From: Nocardia wallacei
Lineage (GTDB): Bacteria; Actinomycetota; Actinomycetes; Mycobacteriales; Mycobacteriaceae
Assembly: GCF_029868745.1 (NCBI RefSeq)
Contig: NZ_JARWOP010000255.1
Span: 1 to 64,000, forward strand
Reading direction: 5' to 3'
DNA length: 64,000 nt
Part shown: in pieces, positions 1 through 10,767 of the stretch
Layout: each line of letters starts with the position of its first letter
Position numbering within the stretch: position 1 is the first letter of the stretch
Made by a program: the position numbers and the translations under genes
Notes under the pieces: generated by a model
Seen by the model: the letters and a program-made list of their open reading frames with translations, nothing else
What the model was told of the DNA's origin: nothing
Databases searched by the model: none

Positions 1-127
1 CCGGGGGGCGGCCGGTGGGGGGGGGGGGGCTTGTGGGGGGCTCCCTTCCCGTCCGGCCGTTCGCCTCCCCGCGGGGGTCCACAATTTTCCCCCCCCCCCC
101 CCCGGTTCGTGTCGTCGGGAGTAGAAA
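1..127. other. Homopolymer-rich edge sequence, no gene
   Basis: This stretch holds a run of 13 G (17-29) and a run of 15 C (89-103), with several shorter G or C runs between them. No open frame here has family resemblance. Runs of this length are out of character with the rest of the window. They suggest a contig end with poor base calling, or an assembly join, rather than biology. The stop codon of the rmlC gene lies just inside the clean sequence. Confidence 0.6.
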
Positions 128-694
128 CTAGGCGCGCAGGCTTCGCAATCGCGGCGCCGCGGCGTCTTTCGGGGAGCGCACGAACGTCAGCGGCCTGCCG
201 TCGCGGCCCACGGTCGGCCAGCCGATACCCAGCTCGGGGTCGAAAGCGTCCAGATCCCGGTCGAATTCGGGGGAGTACTCCAGTGAGCACAGGTAGGTGA
301 CCGTGGAGTCGTCCTCCAGCGACAGCAGCGCGTGGCCCAGTCCCTCGGACAGGAACACCGAGCGCCGGTGCACGTCATCGATCAGGACGGCGTCCCAGGT
401 GGCGAAGGTCGGGGAGCCGGGGCGCAGATCCACCACCACGTCCAGGAAGGCCCCGCGCACGCAGGTCACGTACTTGGCCTGGCCGGGCGGGTCCTCGGTG
501 TAGTGGATACCGCGCAGCACCCCGGCCGCCGAGGTCGAGGTGTTGACCTGCAACAGCTCGAACGGCCGCCCGACCGCCTTCTCGAATTCGGAGGCCTTGA
601 ACGATTCGCTGAACACCCCGCGGTCGTCGCCGCGCAGCGTGGGGGTGAACTCCCAGGCGCCCGGCACCGAGAGTTCCCGGATCCGCATACTCAT
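128..694 (-). CDS. rmlC: dTDP-4-dehydrorhamnose 3,5-epimerase
   Basis: Cytoplasmic cupin enzyme that epimerises dTDP-4-keto-6-deoxyglucose, the third step to dTDP-rhamnose; rhamnose forms the linker between peptidoglycan and galactan. The 188-residue product opens [16 protein letters not shown], like mycobacterial RmlC. It carries the catalytic RGIH (histidine near residue 68), the [10 protein letters not shown] strand and [11 protein letters not shown]. It is slightly shorter at the C terminus than the ~200-residue family norm. The start at 694 is chosen because it gives an ATGA overlap with the rmlA stop, so the two are translationally coupled. A start two codons further in (688) is also possible. 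Confidence 0.93.
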   Translation of the reverse strand: MSMRIRELSVPGAWEFTPTLRGDDRGVFSESFKASEFEKAVGRPFELLQVNTSTSAAGVLRGIHYTEDPPGQAKYVTCVRGAFLDVVVDLRPGSPTFATWDAVLIDDVHRRSVFLSEGLGHALLSLEDDSTVTYLCSLEYSPEFDRDLDAFDPELGIGWPTVGRDGRPLTFVRSPKDAAAPRLRSLRA

Positions 695-1614
695 CGGTGC
701 TCGTCTCCGCCCGGCCGCCGGACGTGTTCCATGCCGTCCTGCTCCCACCCGCGGCCGTGCTCGATCAGTTCGAGCAGATACTTCCCGTAGCCCGAGCGCG
801 CCAGCGGCTCGGCCAGCCGGCACAACTGCTCGTCGTCGATGAAGCCCAGCCGCCAGGCCACCTCCTCGGGCACCCCGATCTTGAGACCCTGCCGCTCCTC
901 GATCGTCCGGACGTAGTTGGAGGCGTCCAGCAGCGAGTCGAAGGTGCCGGTATCCAGCCAGGCCGTGCCGCGGGCCAGCACCTCCACCGACAGCCGCCCC
1001 TGTTCCAGATAGGTGCGGTTGATGTCGGTGATCTCGTACTCGCCGCGCTGGGAGGGACGCAGGTCGCGGGCGATCTCCACGACGTCGTTGTCGTAGAAGT
1101 ACAGACCCGGGATGGCGTAGTTGGACCGGGGCAGCTTCGGCTTCTCCTCGATGGAAATCGCCTTGCCGTCGGCGAATTCGACGACGCCGTACGCGCTCGG
1201 GTCCGACACCCGGTAGGCGAAGACCGCGCCGCCGTCCAGACCGTCGAAGCGGCGCAGCCGGGTGCCCAGTCCGGGACCGTGGAAGATGTTGTCCCCCAGC
1301 ACCAGTGCCGCCGCCTCGGTGCCGATGTGGTCGGCGCCGAGCACGAACGCGCGCGCCAGGCCGTCGGGTTCGGGCTGCACCACGTAGCCGATCGACAGGC
1401 CGAACTGCGAGCCGTCGCCGAGCAGCCGCCGGAACGCGTCGGCGTCCTCGGGGGTGGTGATGACCAGGATGTCGCGGATCCCGGCCAGCATCAGCGTCGA
1501 CAGCGGGTAGTACACCATCGGCTTGTCGTACACGGGAACCAGCTGCTTGCTCACTCCGCGCGTGATCGGATGCAGCCGTGACCCGGTGCCACCGGCCAGA
1601 ATGATTCCGCGCAT
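691..1614 (-). CDS. rmlA: Glucose-1-phosphate thymidylyltransferase
   Basis: Makes dTDP-glucose from dTTP and glucose-1-phosphate, the first step of dTDP-rhamnose synthesis. The N terminus [16 protein letters not shown] is the nucleotide-binding signature. [17 protein letters not shown], the metal-site LGDNIFHG and the [12 protein letters not shown] stretch follow in the expected order. The product is 307 residues, about 15 longer at the C terminus than many homologues. An upstream ATG at 1632 would add MADCCD; I prefer 1614 because family members start at MRGIILAGG. It heads a two-gene operon with rmlC and is divergent from the esterase at 1810. Confidence 0.94.
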   Translation of the reverse strand: MRGIILAGGTGSRLHPITRGVSKQLVPVYDKPMVYYPLSTLMLAGIRDILVITTPEDADAFRRLLGDGSQFGLSIGYVVQPEPDGLARAFVLGADHIGTEAAALVLGDNIFHGPGLGTRLRRFDGLDGGAVFAYRVSDPSAYGVVEFADGKAISIEEKPKLPRSNYAIPGLYFYDNDVVEIARDLRPSQRGEYEITDINRTYLEQGRLSVEVLARGTAWLDTGTFDSLLDASNYVRTIEERQGLKIGVPEEVAWRLGFIDDEQLCRLAEPLARSGYGKYLLELIEHGRGWEQDGMEHVRRPGGDEHR

Positions 1615-1809
1615 GTCACAGCAGTCTGCCATTCGCGCCGCGTCCGGGCTCGACGAGGTTCCGACTCGACCGCGAATTGATCACAGGCGGTTTAGCCGAG
1701 TCCCGCTGGGGCGACAAAATGTTGCGTAGGTCACGTTGTCAGCGCCGACAGCTCGCCGCCGGACCACGGTTGTGACGGCTCGGTGCGCCCGGAGTGAAGT
1801 AGGTGCGCC

Positions 1810-2805
1810 ATGGTGGCGATCCCGATCGGCGAATCCCTCAGCGAGCCGGGCGTCGTGGTGAATCCCGGCGGCGGCAGCCTGCCGTCCCGCGCGCTGCGCC
1901 TGGCCTGTCTCGGCGTGGTGCGGCCGGTCGTCCGGCACTATCCGATCACTCCGCTGACCATGCCGCTGGCGAGCGCGGTGGTCGACGGTCTGGCCCGGCT
2001 GCGCCCCATGCCGTCCGGAGTGGAGCGAGAACAGGTGCGGCTCAGCGGTTTCCGGATGGAGATCCTGCGCCCGGCCGGTGCGCGGCGCGCGCTGCGCGAC
2101 GGCGTGGTGATGTATCTGCACGGCGGCGGCTTCTTCCTCTGCGGGCTGGACACGCATCGTCCGGTCGCCGCCGCGCTGGCCCGGCGCACCGGACTGTCGG
2201 TGCTGAACGTGGATTACCGGCAGCTGCCCGCCACGCGCATTTCGGATTCGGTCGAGGACTGTCTCACCGCCTACCGGTGGCTGCTGCGGCACGGCGTCGA
2301 TCCGGCGCGGATCGTCTTCGCGGGCGATTCGGCCGGTGGGTTCCTCACCTTCGCGACGGCGCTGCGCGCGGTCGAGGTCGGCCTGCCGGCGCCGGCCGGT
2401 CTGGTCGGACTGTCCCCGGCGCTCGATCTGGATTGCGCGGCCAAGCGCGACTACCTGAACATCGCCCGCGACCCGTACATCCCGCTGTCGGCGATGGAGC
2501 AGATGGTCCGCTACGGCACCGACGGCGAATGCTCCGCGCTCTCCCCGGTGAACGGCGCGCTCGCGGGCCTGCCGCCCGCGCTCCTGATCGTCGGCGAGGA
2601 CGAATTACCGCGCTACGACTGCGAACTCATGGCCCGGCGGCTGACCGCGGCCGGCGTGCCGAACTCGCTCGAGCTGTGGCGCGGCCAGGTGCACGCGTTC
2701 ATGAGCATCCTGCCGAACCTGCCGGAGAGCCGGTCCGCGCTCGGCCGGGTGGCGCGTTTCGTGCGGGCCCGGGTGGAGAGCGGCCGCGTCGCGCGCACCG
2801 CGTGA
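1810..2805 (+). CDS. HSL-family alpha/beta hydrolase (esterase/lipase)
   Basis: A 331-residue carboxylesterase of the hormone-sensitive-lipase type, probably cytoplasmic as no signal peptide is visible. The oxyanion motif HGGGFF lies near residue 103 and the nucleophile elbow GDSAGG near residue 175. The acid and histidine are expected in the GEDELPRYD and QVHAFM segments near the end. The family hydrolyses short to medium acyl esters; the substrate here is unknown. The gene stands alone, divergent from rmlA, with a strong hairpin directly after its stop. Confidence 0.85.
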   Translation: MVAIPIGESLSEPGVVVNPGGGSLPSRALRLACLGVVRPVVRHYPITPLTMPLASAVVDGLARLRPMPSGVEREQVRLSGFRMEILRPAGARRALRDGVVMYLHGGGFFLCGLDTHRPVAAALARRTGLSVLNVDYRQLPATRISDSVEDCLTAYRWLLRHGVDPARIVFAGDSAGGFLTFATALRAVEVGLPAPAGLVGLSPALDLDCAAKRDYLNIARDPYIPLSAMEQMVRYGTDGECSALSPVNGALAGLPPALLIVGEDELPRYDCELMARRLTAAGVPNSLELWRGQVHAFMSILPNLPESRSALGRVARFVRARVESGRVARTA

Positions 2806-2810
2806 ACGAC

Positions 2811-2846
2811 AGCACCCCCGCCCGGCGTTGACAGGGCGGGGGTGCT
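2811..2846. terminator. Bidirectional terminator hairpin
   Basis: A 13-bp perfect inverted repeat (arms 2811-2823 and 2834-2846, AGCACCCCCGCCC) with a 10-nt loop sits between the convergent esterase and the secreted-protein gene. There is no clear T tract, as is usual in high-G+C actinobacteria. Confidence 0.7.
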
Positions 2847-2872
2847 GGGGGAACCGAACGGTTCCTACCGGA

Positions 2873-3580
2873 TCACTTGGCCGGCGGAACGAACGGCTGG
2901 TTGATGGTGGTGAAGTACTGCGCCGCAGCGGCAATCGCCACCGGAGCCGTGATCAGCAGCTGCCCGGCCAGGGTGCCCAGCGCGCCGATGGCGATGATGC
3001 CACCGAGGCAGCCGATGGCCGCGGCCGGAATGAACGCGCCGAACAGGCCGATGATCGCGGCCGAGGCCACGGTCGCGCCGGCGATGCCGCCGAGCACGCA
3101 GCCGATGGCGCCGCCGCCGATGCCGCCGACCAGGGTGCCGATGGCGGCACCGGTGGAGATGGTGTCCTTCAGCCGGGTGAAGGCGGCCAGCTCACGGTCG
3201 TACGGGGTCTTCCAGGGGGCCGAGTCCTCGAACGGGAGCGCGACGGGCCGGTAACTCGCGTGCTCCAGGTCGAACTGCGGGGTCAGGGTGGCGGTGTTAC
3301 CCGAGATGTCGGCAGCAATCGGGAACACGTAGTCGTCGACACGGAACGAGAGGTCGGTGCCGGCCAGGGTGGTTCCGTTGGCGGCCTTGATCTTGAAGAC
3401 ACCGTTCTCGTTCACCAGGGACCCGGAGTCCGTCGAGATGATCGTGCTGGTCTCGGTGGTGGTGGCCTTGTAGTTGACCGCGCCCTCATCGGCGGTCGGC
3501 TGCGCGTTCACGGTGCCCGCGGTCACGCCGATTGCGGCGATCAGCATGGCCGACGTCGCGGCGAATTTCCTCATCAGCAT
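2873..3580 (-). CDS. Secreted glycine/alanine-rich protein, unknown function
   Basis: A 235-residue exported protein. The N terminus MLMRKFAATSAMLIAAIGV with a following TVNAQP is a Sec signal peptide with a probable cut after NAQ or near it. A polar beta-rich part (residues ~30-130) includes SFRVDDYVFPIAADIS. It is followed by a long Gly/Ala/Ile-rich hydrophobic stretch (~140-215) reminiscent of glycine-zipper proteins, then a short polar tail. Proteins of this layout are common in Nocardia and Rhodococcus, and I know of no assigned function. A second in-frame ATG at 3574 may be the true start. A CRP-type site lies about 210 bp upstream. Confidence 0.7.
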   Translation of the reverse strand: MLMRKFAATSAMLIAAIGVTAGTVNAQPTADEGAVNYKATTTETSTIISTDSGSLVNENGVFKIKAANGTTLAGTDLSFRVDDYVFPIAADISGNTATLTPQFDLEHASYRPVALPFEDSAPWKTPYDRELAAFTRLKDTISTGAAIGTLVGGIGGGAIGCVLGGIAGATVASAAIIGLFGAFIPAAAIGCLGGIIAIGALGTLAGQLLITAPVAIAAAAQYFTTINQPFVPPAK

Positions 3581-4991
<1,411 letters not shown>

Positions 4992-4996
4992 TTCGC

Positions 4997-6541
4997 TCAG
5001 CCCCAGACCATGAAGTCGTACTTGGCGACCGCGGCGGCGAGCGAAACGATCGTGGCCGCCACGATCGCGATCGCCGGCCCCTTCGCGGGCGTCATCGCCC
5101 GAACATCGGTCAGCCGCAGCGGCATCCACCGCAGCAGCACCGCGAAGGCGGCGATGGCCAGCGGCACGAAATAACGGCCCTGCACGCCGTCGACGAGGTA
5201 ATAGCCGACGGGCGCGAACGACATGTACAGCGTCACGTAGATCATCGCGATGCTGGCCAGCACGGTGAGCGCGACGACCCAGGTGCGCAGCCGGTCCGCG
5301 GTCATCCGCTCGGCGATTCCGAGCCCCACCGCGAATGCCAGCAGGCAGGCCAGAATCGAAATCGCGGGCACGTCGATATAGGCGAATCCGAGTTCCCCGA
5401 AGAATTGAGTGAACCAGCGCTGATCGCGGAACCAGATGCTCTCTACGAAGGTGTTCAGGAAATCCCCGGGGTGGCCGAGAATCTCTTTCAGCTGATCACC
5501 GGGCCGCACCGAATGCCATTGCGCCGGTGGCCGCATCAGGCCCATGCCCTCGCCCGTCGGCGCGGCGATTTTCATCCACACCGCGAAAGCGCCGGCGCCC
5601 ACCGCCGCGCAAACCCACGGAATCCAGCGCCGCCGGCTCGAAAAGCCGTACTGCCGAGCCGGAATCAGCACCGTCAGCATGGCCAGCAGCACATACGTCG
5701 GCTTGCACAGCGGCAGTGCCACGGTGGCGGCGAGCGCGACGGCGACCTCCGCGCGGGACAACCGGGCGCCCAGGAACAGTCCCTTGACCAGCAGGCACGA
5801 CACCAGGATCGCCAGCGCGTTGGTCAGCGTGTCGGCGGTGACCGTCCCGGCCTGGAACAGCGCGATCGGCAGCACCGCGACGGCGAAAGCCAGCCACTGC
5901 ACCCGGAACGCGCGCAGCAACCACAGCGCGAACCCGACCACGGCCAGATAGGCGATCAGGCCCGCCAGCCGGGTGAGCAGCACCAGCCCGCCCACGTCGA
6001 GATCGAGCGCCTCCGCCAGCCGGATGCCCACGGCCGCAGGCACATACGGGACCGGCGAGTAGGCGGCGGTATTGGTGAACCAGATCGGTTTGGTGGCCTC
6101 GGTGGTCACCGGGGCCGACTCCAGCAGCCGGTAGGAGACGCGGTCGGCGGCCATCGGCTCCGGTTCGGCCGGGCGGCGGTTGTAGTCGTAGAAGGCGTAG
6201 CCCATCAGCCCGTCGACGCTGAGCGGGACCTCGCCGCCGTAGGCGACGCCGCGGTCGTCGGGGACGCGCTGCGGCAGGAAGCCGCCGTGCGCGACCTGGT
6301 AGGCCCGGCCGAACTGGGTGATCTCGTCGTGGCCCCAGAACGACGGCGTCACCGTCGCCCACGCGACCCCGAAAATTCCGGCGACGACGAGGAATACGGC
6401 CGTGGCCGCGCCCAGCCGCCGCGGCGCCCAGCCGCCGGCCCGGCGCAGCGGAGCCGGTCTGGCAGGCGTCTCCGCCGCCTCGCTCTCGGCCTCGTCCTCG
6501 GCAGTCCGCTCGACGGTCTGCGGACGGGCGTCGGTCGTCAT
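4997..6541 (-). CDS. DUF2142-type polytopic membrane protein
   Basis: A 514-residue integral membrane protein. A charged ~45-residue cytoplasmic N terminus is followed by a first helix (~45-65). A long periplasmic stretch follows, with the FWGHDEITQFGRAYQ segment and WFTNTAAYSPVPYVPAA, then about nine further helices. This layout with a large loop after helix 1 matches DUF2142 proteins, which resemble GT-C glycosyltransferases and sit in polysaccharide loci. The start overlaps the stop of the upstream GT2 gene by an ATGA junction. Together with GT2 and GtrA it suggests lipid-linked sugar transfer on the outer face of the membrane. No direct catalytic motif is assigned. Confidence 0.75.
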   Translation of the reverse strand: MTTDARPQTVERTAEDEAESEAAETPARPAPLRRAGGWAPRRLGAATAVFLVVAGIFGVAWATVTPSFWGHDEITQFGRAYQVAHGGFLPQRVPDDRGVAYGGEVPLSVDGLMGYAFYDYNRRPAEPEPMAADRVSYRLLESAPVTTEATKPIWFTNTAAYSPVPYVPAAVGIRLAEALDLDVGGLVLLTRLAGLIAYLAVVGFALWLLRAFRVQWLAFAVAVLPIALFQAGTVTADTLTNALAILVSCLLVKGLFLGARLSRAEVAVALAATVALPLCKPTYVLLAMLTVLIPARQYGFSSRRRWIPWVCAAVGAGAFAVWMKIAAPTGEGMGLMRPPAQWHSVRPGDQLKEILGHPGDFLNTFVESIWFRDQRWFTQFFGELGFAYIDVPAISILACLLAFAVGLGIAERMTADRLRTWVVALTVLASIAMIYVTLYMSFAPVGYYLVDGVQGRYFVPLAIAAFAVLLRWMPLRLTDVRAMTPAKGPAIAIVAATIVSLAAAVAKYDFMVWG

Positions 6542-7506
6542 CGGCGGCCCTCGCCGATCCGCTCACCGGCCTCCGTGCCGACCGCCGAGTACCTCAGGTA
6601 CATCAGGCGGGCGGCCTCGTGCCGGGAGCGGCGGATGCCGTCCAGGATCAGGCCCGCGGTCCAGGCCAGGCTGCCGAGCAGCAGCAGCGTGAAGCCGAGG
6701 AACAGCGTGGGGAAGCGCGGCACCTCGTGAATCTCGTAGAACTCGATGACGATCGGGGTGATCAGGATGATCGAGATCGCCCACGCCAGGGTGCCGAACA
6801 GGCCGTAGAACGCCACCGGCCGCTCGTGCCGGGCCAGCCCGACGATCAGGGCCAGGATCTTGAAGCCGTCGTGATACGTGCGCAGCTTGCTCTCGCTGCC
6901 CGCCGGCCGATCGCGGAAGCCGACCGGCACCTGGGTCTGCGGGACTCGCAGGTGCAGCGAGTGCACGGTCAGCTCGGTCTCGATCTCGAACTCGCGCGAC
7001 ACGGCCGGGAAGCTCTTCACGAACCGGCGGGAGAACACACGATAGCCGGAGAGCATGTCCTCGACGTTCTCGCCGAACACCTTGCCGACCACGCCGTTGA
7101 GGACCTTGTTACCGGCCTCGTGCCCCGCGCGGTAGGCGTTCTCGCCCTCGTTCTGCTTGCGCACACCCAGCACGTGATCGTAGGGCCCGTCCAGCAGGGT
7201 CTTGATCATCAGCGGCGCGGCGGAGGCGTCGTAAGTGTCGTCGCCGTCGATCATCAGATAGACGTCGGCCTCGATATCGGCGAACGCTCGCCGTACGACG
7301 TTGCCCTTGCCCTTGGTGTGCTCGGTGCGCACGATCGCACCGGCGGCGCGGGCACGGTCGGCGGTGCCGTCCGTGCTCAGGTTGTCGTAGACGTAGACGA
7401 CGATGCCCGGCACGGCGGCCTTGAGGTCGGCGACGACCTTGGCCACCGCGGCCTCCTCGTTGTGGCAGGGCACCACTGCGGCGATACGAAGCTCGGTGGG
7501 GTCCAC
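6538..7506 (-). CDS. GT2 polyprenyl-phosphate glycosyltransferase
   Basis: A 322-residue family 2 glycosyltransferase of the dolichol-phosphate-mannose-synthase/GtrB type. AAVVPCHNEE at the N terminus, DNLSTDGT and MIDGDDTYD (the DxD metal site, near residue 92) form the GT-A domain. Two C-terminal membrane helices (about 228-252 and 262-290) anchor it. It probably loads a sugar from a nucleotide donor onto polyprenyl phosphate at the cytoplasmic face. The start is GTG at 7506. It forms an overlapping operon with the DUF2142 gene and is divergent from gtrA, 124 bp away. The sugar is not deducible. Confidence 0.83.
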   Translation of the reverse strand: MDPTELRIAAVVPCHNEEAAVAKVVADLKAAVPGIVVYVYDNLSTDGTADRARAAGAIVRTEHTKGKGNVVRRAFADIEADVYLMIDGDDTYDASAAPLMIKTLLDGPYDHVLGVRKQNEGENAYRAGHEAGNKVLNGVVGKVFGENVEDMLSGYRVFSRRFVKSFPAVSREFEIETELTVHSLHLRVPQTQVPVGFRDRPAGSESKLRTYHDGFKILALIVGLARHERPVAFYGLFGTLAWAISIILITPIVIEFYEIHEVPRFPTLFLGFTLLLLGSLAWTAGLILDGIRRSRHEAARLMYLRYSAVGTEAGERIGEGRR

Positions 7507-7630
7507 CCCGTCAGTCCCTCATTTGTGAAATCGGACGGTGAAATACGGAACACCGGGAGGGTACAGGGGAGCCGCCCGGACGCGCCCGGTAACCCTCGGT
7601 GTGTATCCAGGATGCGGTACCGTCCCCGAA

Positions 7631-8140
7631 GTGACCAGCAGTGAAACCGCGACCGATCCGGCCGCTCGGACCGGCGCGTCCCTGATCACCAAGGTGCTCG
7701 CCGCGCTGCGCCGGGGCGGGGCGTTTCTCGTCGTCGGTGCGATCGGTTTCCTCGTCGACGCGGGCACCTACAACCTGCTGGTCTTCTGGGGCGGCGAGGG
7801 CGTGCTGTACCACGCGCCGCTGCCCGCCAAGATCATCGCCATCGTGGTGGCGACGGTGGTCACCTACTTCGGCAACAAGTGGTGGACCTTCGCGGACAAG
7901 AAGGGCGGCAGCCCGGGGCGCGAATATCTGCTCTACGCGCTGTTCAACGTGGTAGCGATCGGCTTGCAACTGGGCTGCCTCGGTTTCTCGCGGTACATAC
8001 TGGATCTGTCGACACCGCTGTCGGACAACATCTCCGGTACTTTGATCGGCCAGATCGTCGCGGTGGTATTCCGCTATTGGGCATACGACAAATTCGTGTT
8101 CACCGGCGCGCGGGCGGGCCGATCCGACATCGGCGCGTGA
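7631..8140 (+). CDS. GtrA-family membrane protein
   Basis: A 169-residue protein with four predicted helices. The first is FLVVGAIGFLVDAGTYNLLVF; later come IVVATVVTYFGNKWWTF and IVAVVFRYWAYDKFVF, both typical of GtrA. Family members are proposed to flip polyprenyl-phosphate sugars or anchor their makers; mycobacterial Rv3789 acts in arabinan biogenesis. The start is GTG at 7631, since the codons upstream have no family resemblance. It lies 57 bp before glfT2 on the same strand and is divergent from the GT2/DUF2142 pair, giving the GT2+GtrA+GT-C-like trio typical of glycan decoration. Confidence 0.8.
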   Translation: MTSSETATDPAARTGASLITKVLAALRRGGAFLVVGAIGFLVDAGTYNLLVFWGGEGVLYHAPLPAKIIAIVVATVVTYFGNKWWTFADKKGGSPGREYLLYALFNVVAIGLQLGCLGFSRYILDLSTPLSDNISGTLIGQIVAVVFRYWAYDKFVFTGARAGRSDIGA

Positions 8141-8197
8141 GATGGAGATAATGGTTCCGCTCTGGCGAACACGAGATCACAAAAAGGGACTGTAAAT

Positions 8198-10135
8198 ATG
8201 GACCAGTCGGCTGGGCAGGCCGTGACCGCATCCGAGAACGACCGGCTGATCGCCAACTCCGCGCCCGCCGCGTTGCGGGCCGATCACCGGGCTCCGGAAC
8301 GGCTGGTGCTACAGCGGGGCATCTTCGCCGGTCCCGCGCCGAAGATCAGCGCCGAGATGTACGCGGTCACCAAGGGCAAGGCCACGCGGGAACGGATGAC
8401 GCTGCGGCTGGAGAAGGGCGCCGCCGCGCACACCAACACCTATTTCGGCCGGTTCGCCGCCAGCTACTGGCAGCGCTGGACCACGGTCACCGAGGTCGAG
8501 GTTGCCATGACCCTGACCGTGGGCGACCGCGCGCGCGTCCGGCTGGCGGCCTCCGACATCGCCGGGCACCGGCGCATCATCGACACCGCCGACGTCCGCA
8601 CGCCCGCCCGGCGCAACGGCCAGGGCCCGGACGAGGGCGTCGCCGGACAGCGCGTCGTGTTGCGCGCGCCGCTGGACCAATACGTCGACGGCGGCGCGCT
8701 GTGGCTCGAATTCGATGCCGTCGGTGGCGAATTGGGCATCGGCGAGCTGGAGTGGTCGGCGGCGGCGCCCGAGCGGGTGCGGCCCGTGGCGATCGCCATC
8801 TGCACGTTCAACCGGGCGCAGGACTGCGCGCACACCGTGGCGGCGCTGGCGTCGGATCCGACCGTGCTGGCCGCCATCGACGCGGTGTACGTGGTGGATC
8901 AGGGCACCGATCTGGTCGAGGATCGGCCGCTGTACCAGGAGACCAAGCCGCGCTTCGGTGACAAGCTGCGCTACCTGCGTCAGCCGAATCTCGGTGGGGC
9001 GGGCGGTTTTACCCGCGGCCTGTACGAGGTGTCGGCGGCCAACGAGCACGCCGACGTCATCCTGATGGACGACGACATCCTCTGCGAACCGGAAACGGTG
9101 TTGCGGCTCAACGCTTTCGCCAATCTGACGACCGAGCCGACACTGGTCGGCGCGCAGATGCTGTTCCTGCTCAACCCCGACTACCTGAATGTCGGCGCGG
9201 AGGAGACGGATCTGCCGATCCTGCGGCACGGTCAGAAGGTCGCCAAGGCGCTGCGCAACACCAGCATGCTCAAGCGCAATCAGGAGCGGCGCGTCGACGC
9301 GGGGTACAACGCCTGGTGGACCTGCCTCATCCCGTCCGAGGTGGTGCAGAGCATCGGGTTGCCGATCCCGATCTTCTTCCAATGGGACGACGTCGAATAC
9401 GGTTTGCGCGCGCGCGAACACGGTTTCGTCACCGTGACCCTGCCGAATGCGGCGGTGTGGCACGCCGACTTCTACTGGAAGGATTTCGACGACTGGGCGC
9501 GCTACTTCTCCTCGCGCAATTCGCTCATCGTCTCGGCGCTGCACACCCGGTTGGATCCGAAACTCGTCACCCGCAGGCTTTTCCGTGAGATCTCGGAGTA
9601 TCTGGTCGGTATGCAATACGGGCTGGCGCACACGACCCTGCAGGGCATCGAGGATTTCCTGAAGGGTCCGCGGACGCTGCAGGACGGCGGTCAGGCCGCC
9701 CTCGCCGCCGCGCGCACCAGCCGCGGTGAATACGGCGAGACGGTGAAGCATCCCGCGGCCACCGCGCCGATCCGCAATGCCGATATCGAGGTGCGGCGGG
9801 CGAGCGGCGAGCCGAGCCGTCCGGTGCTGGTGCTGATCAAGCGGGCCATCCAGCAGTGGACCGGCCGCGTCCAGCCGGGTCTGAAGGCCGTCACCCGCGA
9901 GGACGCGCACTGGTGGCACATCGGCCTGTTCGACCATGTGATGGTGACCGACGCGTCTCAGTCCGGCGTGCGAATCCGGCGGCGCGACAAGGCCAAGGCC
10001 CGCGCCCTGCTGCTGCGCACGGTCCGGGTGCTGCGCCGCCTGCGCCGCGAACTGCCCGCCGTGTCCGAGCAGTACCGCGCGGCCATGCCCGAACTCACCA
10101 GCCGCGAGAACTGGGAACGCCTCTACGGCATCTGA
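8198..10135 (+). CDS. glfT2: Galactofuranosyltransferase GlfT2
   Basis: Processive UDP-galactofuranose transferase that builds the alternating beta-1,5/1,6 galactan of arabinogalactan on a decaprenyl carrier; it acts at the inner membrane face. The product is 645 residues, the usual length. An N-terminal beta-sandwich precedes the GT-A core beginning at VAIAICTFNRAQDC. The metal triad is D291-D293 (LMDDDI), the catalytic acid region is FFQWDDVEYG (D397/D398), and H422 in VWHADFYW is the second metal ligand, matching the M. tuberculosis enzyme. The C-terminal helical part ends RENWERLYGI. It probably shares a transcript with gtrA. Confidence 0.96.
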   Translation: MDQSAGQAVTASENDRLIANSAPAALRADHRAPERLVLQRGIFAGPAPKISAEMYAVTKGKATRERMTLRLEKGAAAHTNTYFGRFAASYWQRWTTVTEVEVAMTLTVGDRARVRLAASDIAGHRRIIDTADVRTPARRNGQGPDEGVAGQRVVLRAPLDQYVDGGALWLEFDAVGGELGIGELEWSAAAPERVRPVAIAICTFNRAQDCAHTVAALASDPTVLAAIDAVYVVDQGTDLVEDRPLYQETKPRFGDKLRYLRQPNLGGAGGFTRGLYEVSAANEHADVILMDDDILCEPETVLRLNAFANLTTEPTLVGAQMLFLLNPDYLNVGAEETDLPILRHGQKVAKALRNTSMLKRNQERRVDAGYNAWWTCLIPSEVVQSIGLPIPIFFQWDDVEYGLRAREHGFVTVTLPNAAVWHADFYWKDFDDWARYFSSRNSLIVSALHTRLDPKLVTRRLFREISEYLVGMQYGLAHTTLQGIEDFLKGPRTLQDGGQAALAAARTSRGEYGETVKHPAATAPIRNADIEVRRASGEPSRPVLVLIKRAIQQWTGRVQPGLKAVTREDAHWWHIGLFDHVMVTDASQSGVRIRRRDKAKARALLLRTVRVLRRLRRELPAVSEQYRAAMPELTSRENWERLYGI

Positions 10136-10149
10136 ATTCGACGGTGTGG

Positions 10150-10746
10150 TCAGCCGCCCGGACTCGAGACGAGCAGGGTGCGGGCGGCGGCGGCGACGTC
10201 GGATTCCAGCCAGTCGGGGAGGTCGCCTTGGCGGGCGTGGCGGCGGAGGGTGGCATTGGGCAGATCGACCACGGCGCGGGTGAGCCGGTCGATCGAGCGC
10301 GGGTCGTCATCGCCGAACAGGTCCCGGGTCAGGCGCCGGACGTGCTCGATCAGGGGTGAGTTCATGCGGGCCAGGCGGTCGCGCAGTTCGGTCTCGGGTG
10401 CGCCGTCGAGCAGGTCTCCCGGTCGCAGATGCAGGAGCAGTTTGGCGTCGTCGGGCAGGGCGCGCGCGAATTCGATGGTGGCAACGGCCATTCCGACGGC
10501 GGCCTGCAACGGATCCGGGTCCGCCGCGGCCGCCAGCGCCCGCGCCTGAAACCGTTCCAGCGCGCGGATCCAGGTCGCGACGAGCACCCCGTTGCGATTG
10601 CCGAAGCGGTGATACAGCGTGCCCACGGGCGCGCCGCTGGCCGCCGCGATGGCGGCGACGCTGGCCGCGCGCGGGCCGTCGCGCAGGACCAGGCTGCGCG
10701 CTGCGTCGAGGATCACGTCGGTGTCGTGCTTGCGGGGTGGCGCCAT
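10150..10746 (-). CDS. TetR-family regulator
   Basis: A 198-residue regulator with an N-terminal helix-turn-helix, VAAIAAASGAPVGTLYHRFGNR (residues ~31-52), and an alpha-helical ligand-binding C-terminal domain that I cannot assign to a ligand. It is convergent with glfT2 and divergent from the small gene at 10768, with only 21 bp between the two start codons. A palindrome in that gap begins one base beyond its ATG. Autoregulation and control of the neighbour are therefore likely. Confidence 0.85.
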   Translation of the reverse strand: MAPPRKHDTDVILDAARSLVLRDGPRAASVAAIAAASGAPVGTLYHRFGNRNGVLVATWIRALERFQARALAAAADPDPLQAAVGMAVATIEFARALPDDAKLLLHLRPGDLLDGAPETELRDRLARMNSPLIEHVRRLTRDLFGDDDPRSIDRLTRAVVDLPNATLRRHARQGDLPDWLESDVAAAARTLLVSSPGG

Positions 10747-10756
10747 GTACTAGTAC
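10747..10756. promoter_or_regulatory. Palindrome in TetR divergent promoter
   Basis: GTACTAGTAC is a perfect 10-bp palindrome immediately upstream of the TetR start codon and 12 bp before the divergent start at 10768. Its place fits an autoregulatory operator, although it is short for a TetR site and binding is only inferred. Confidence 0.4.
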
Positions 10757-10767
10757 GTTCCTTCTAT

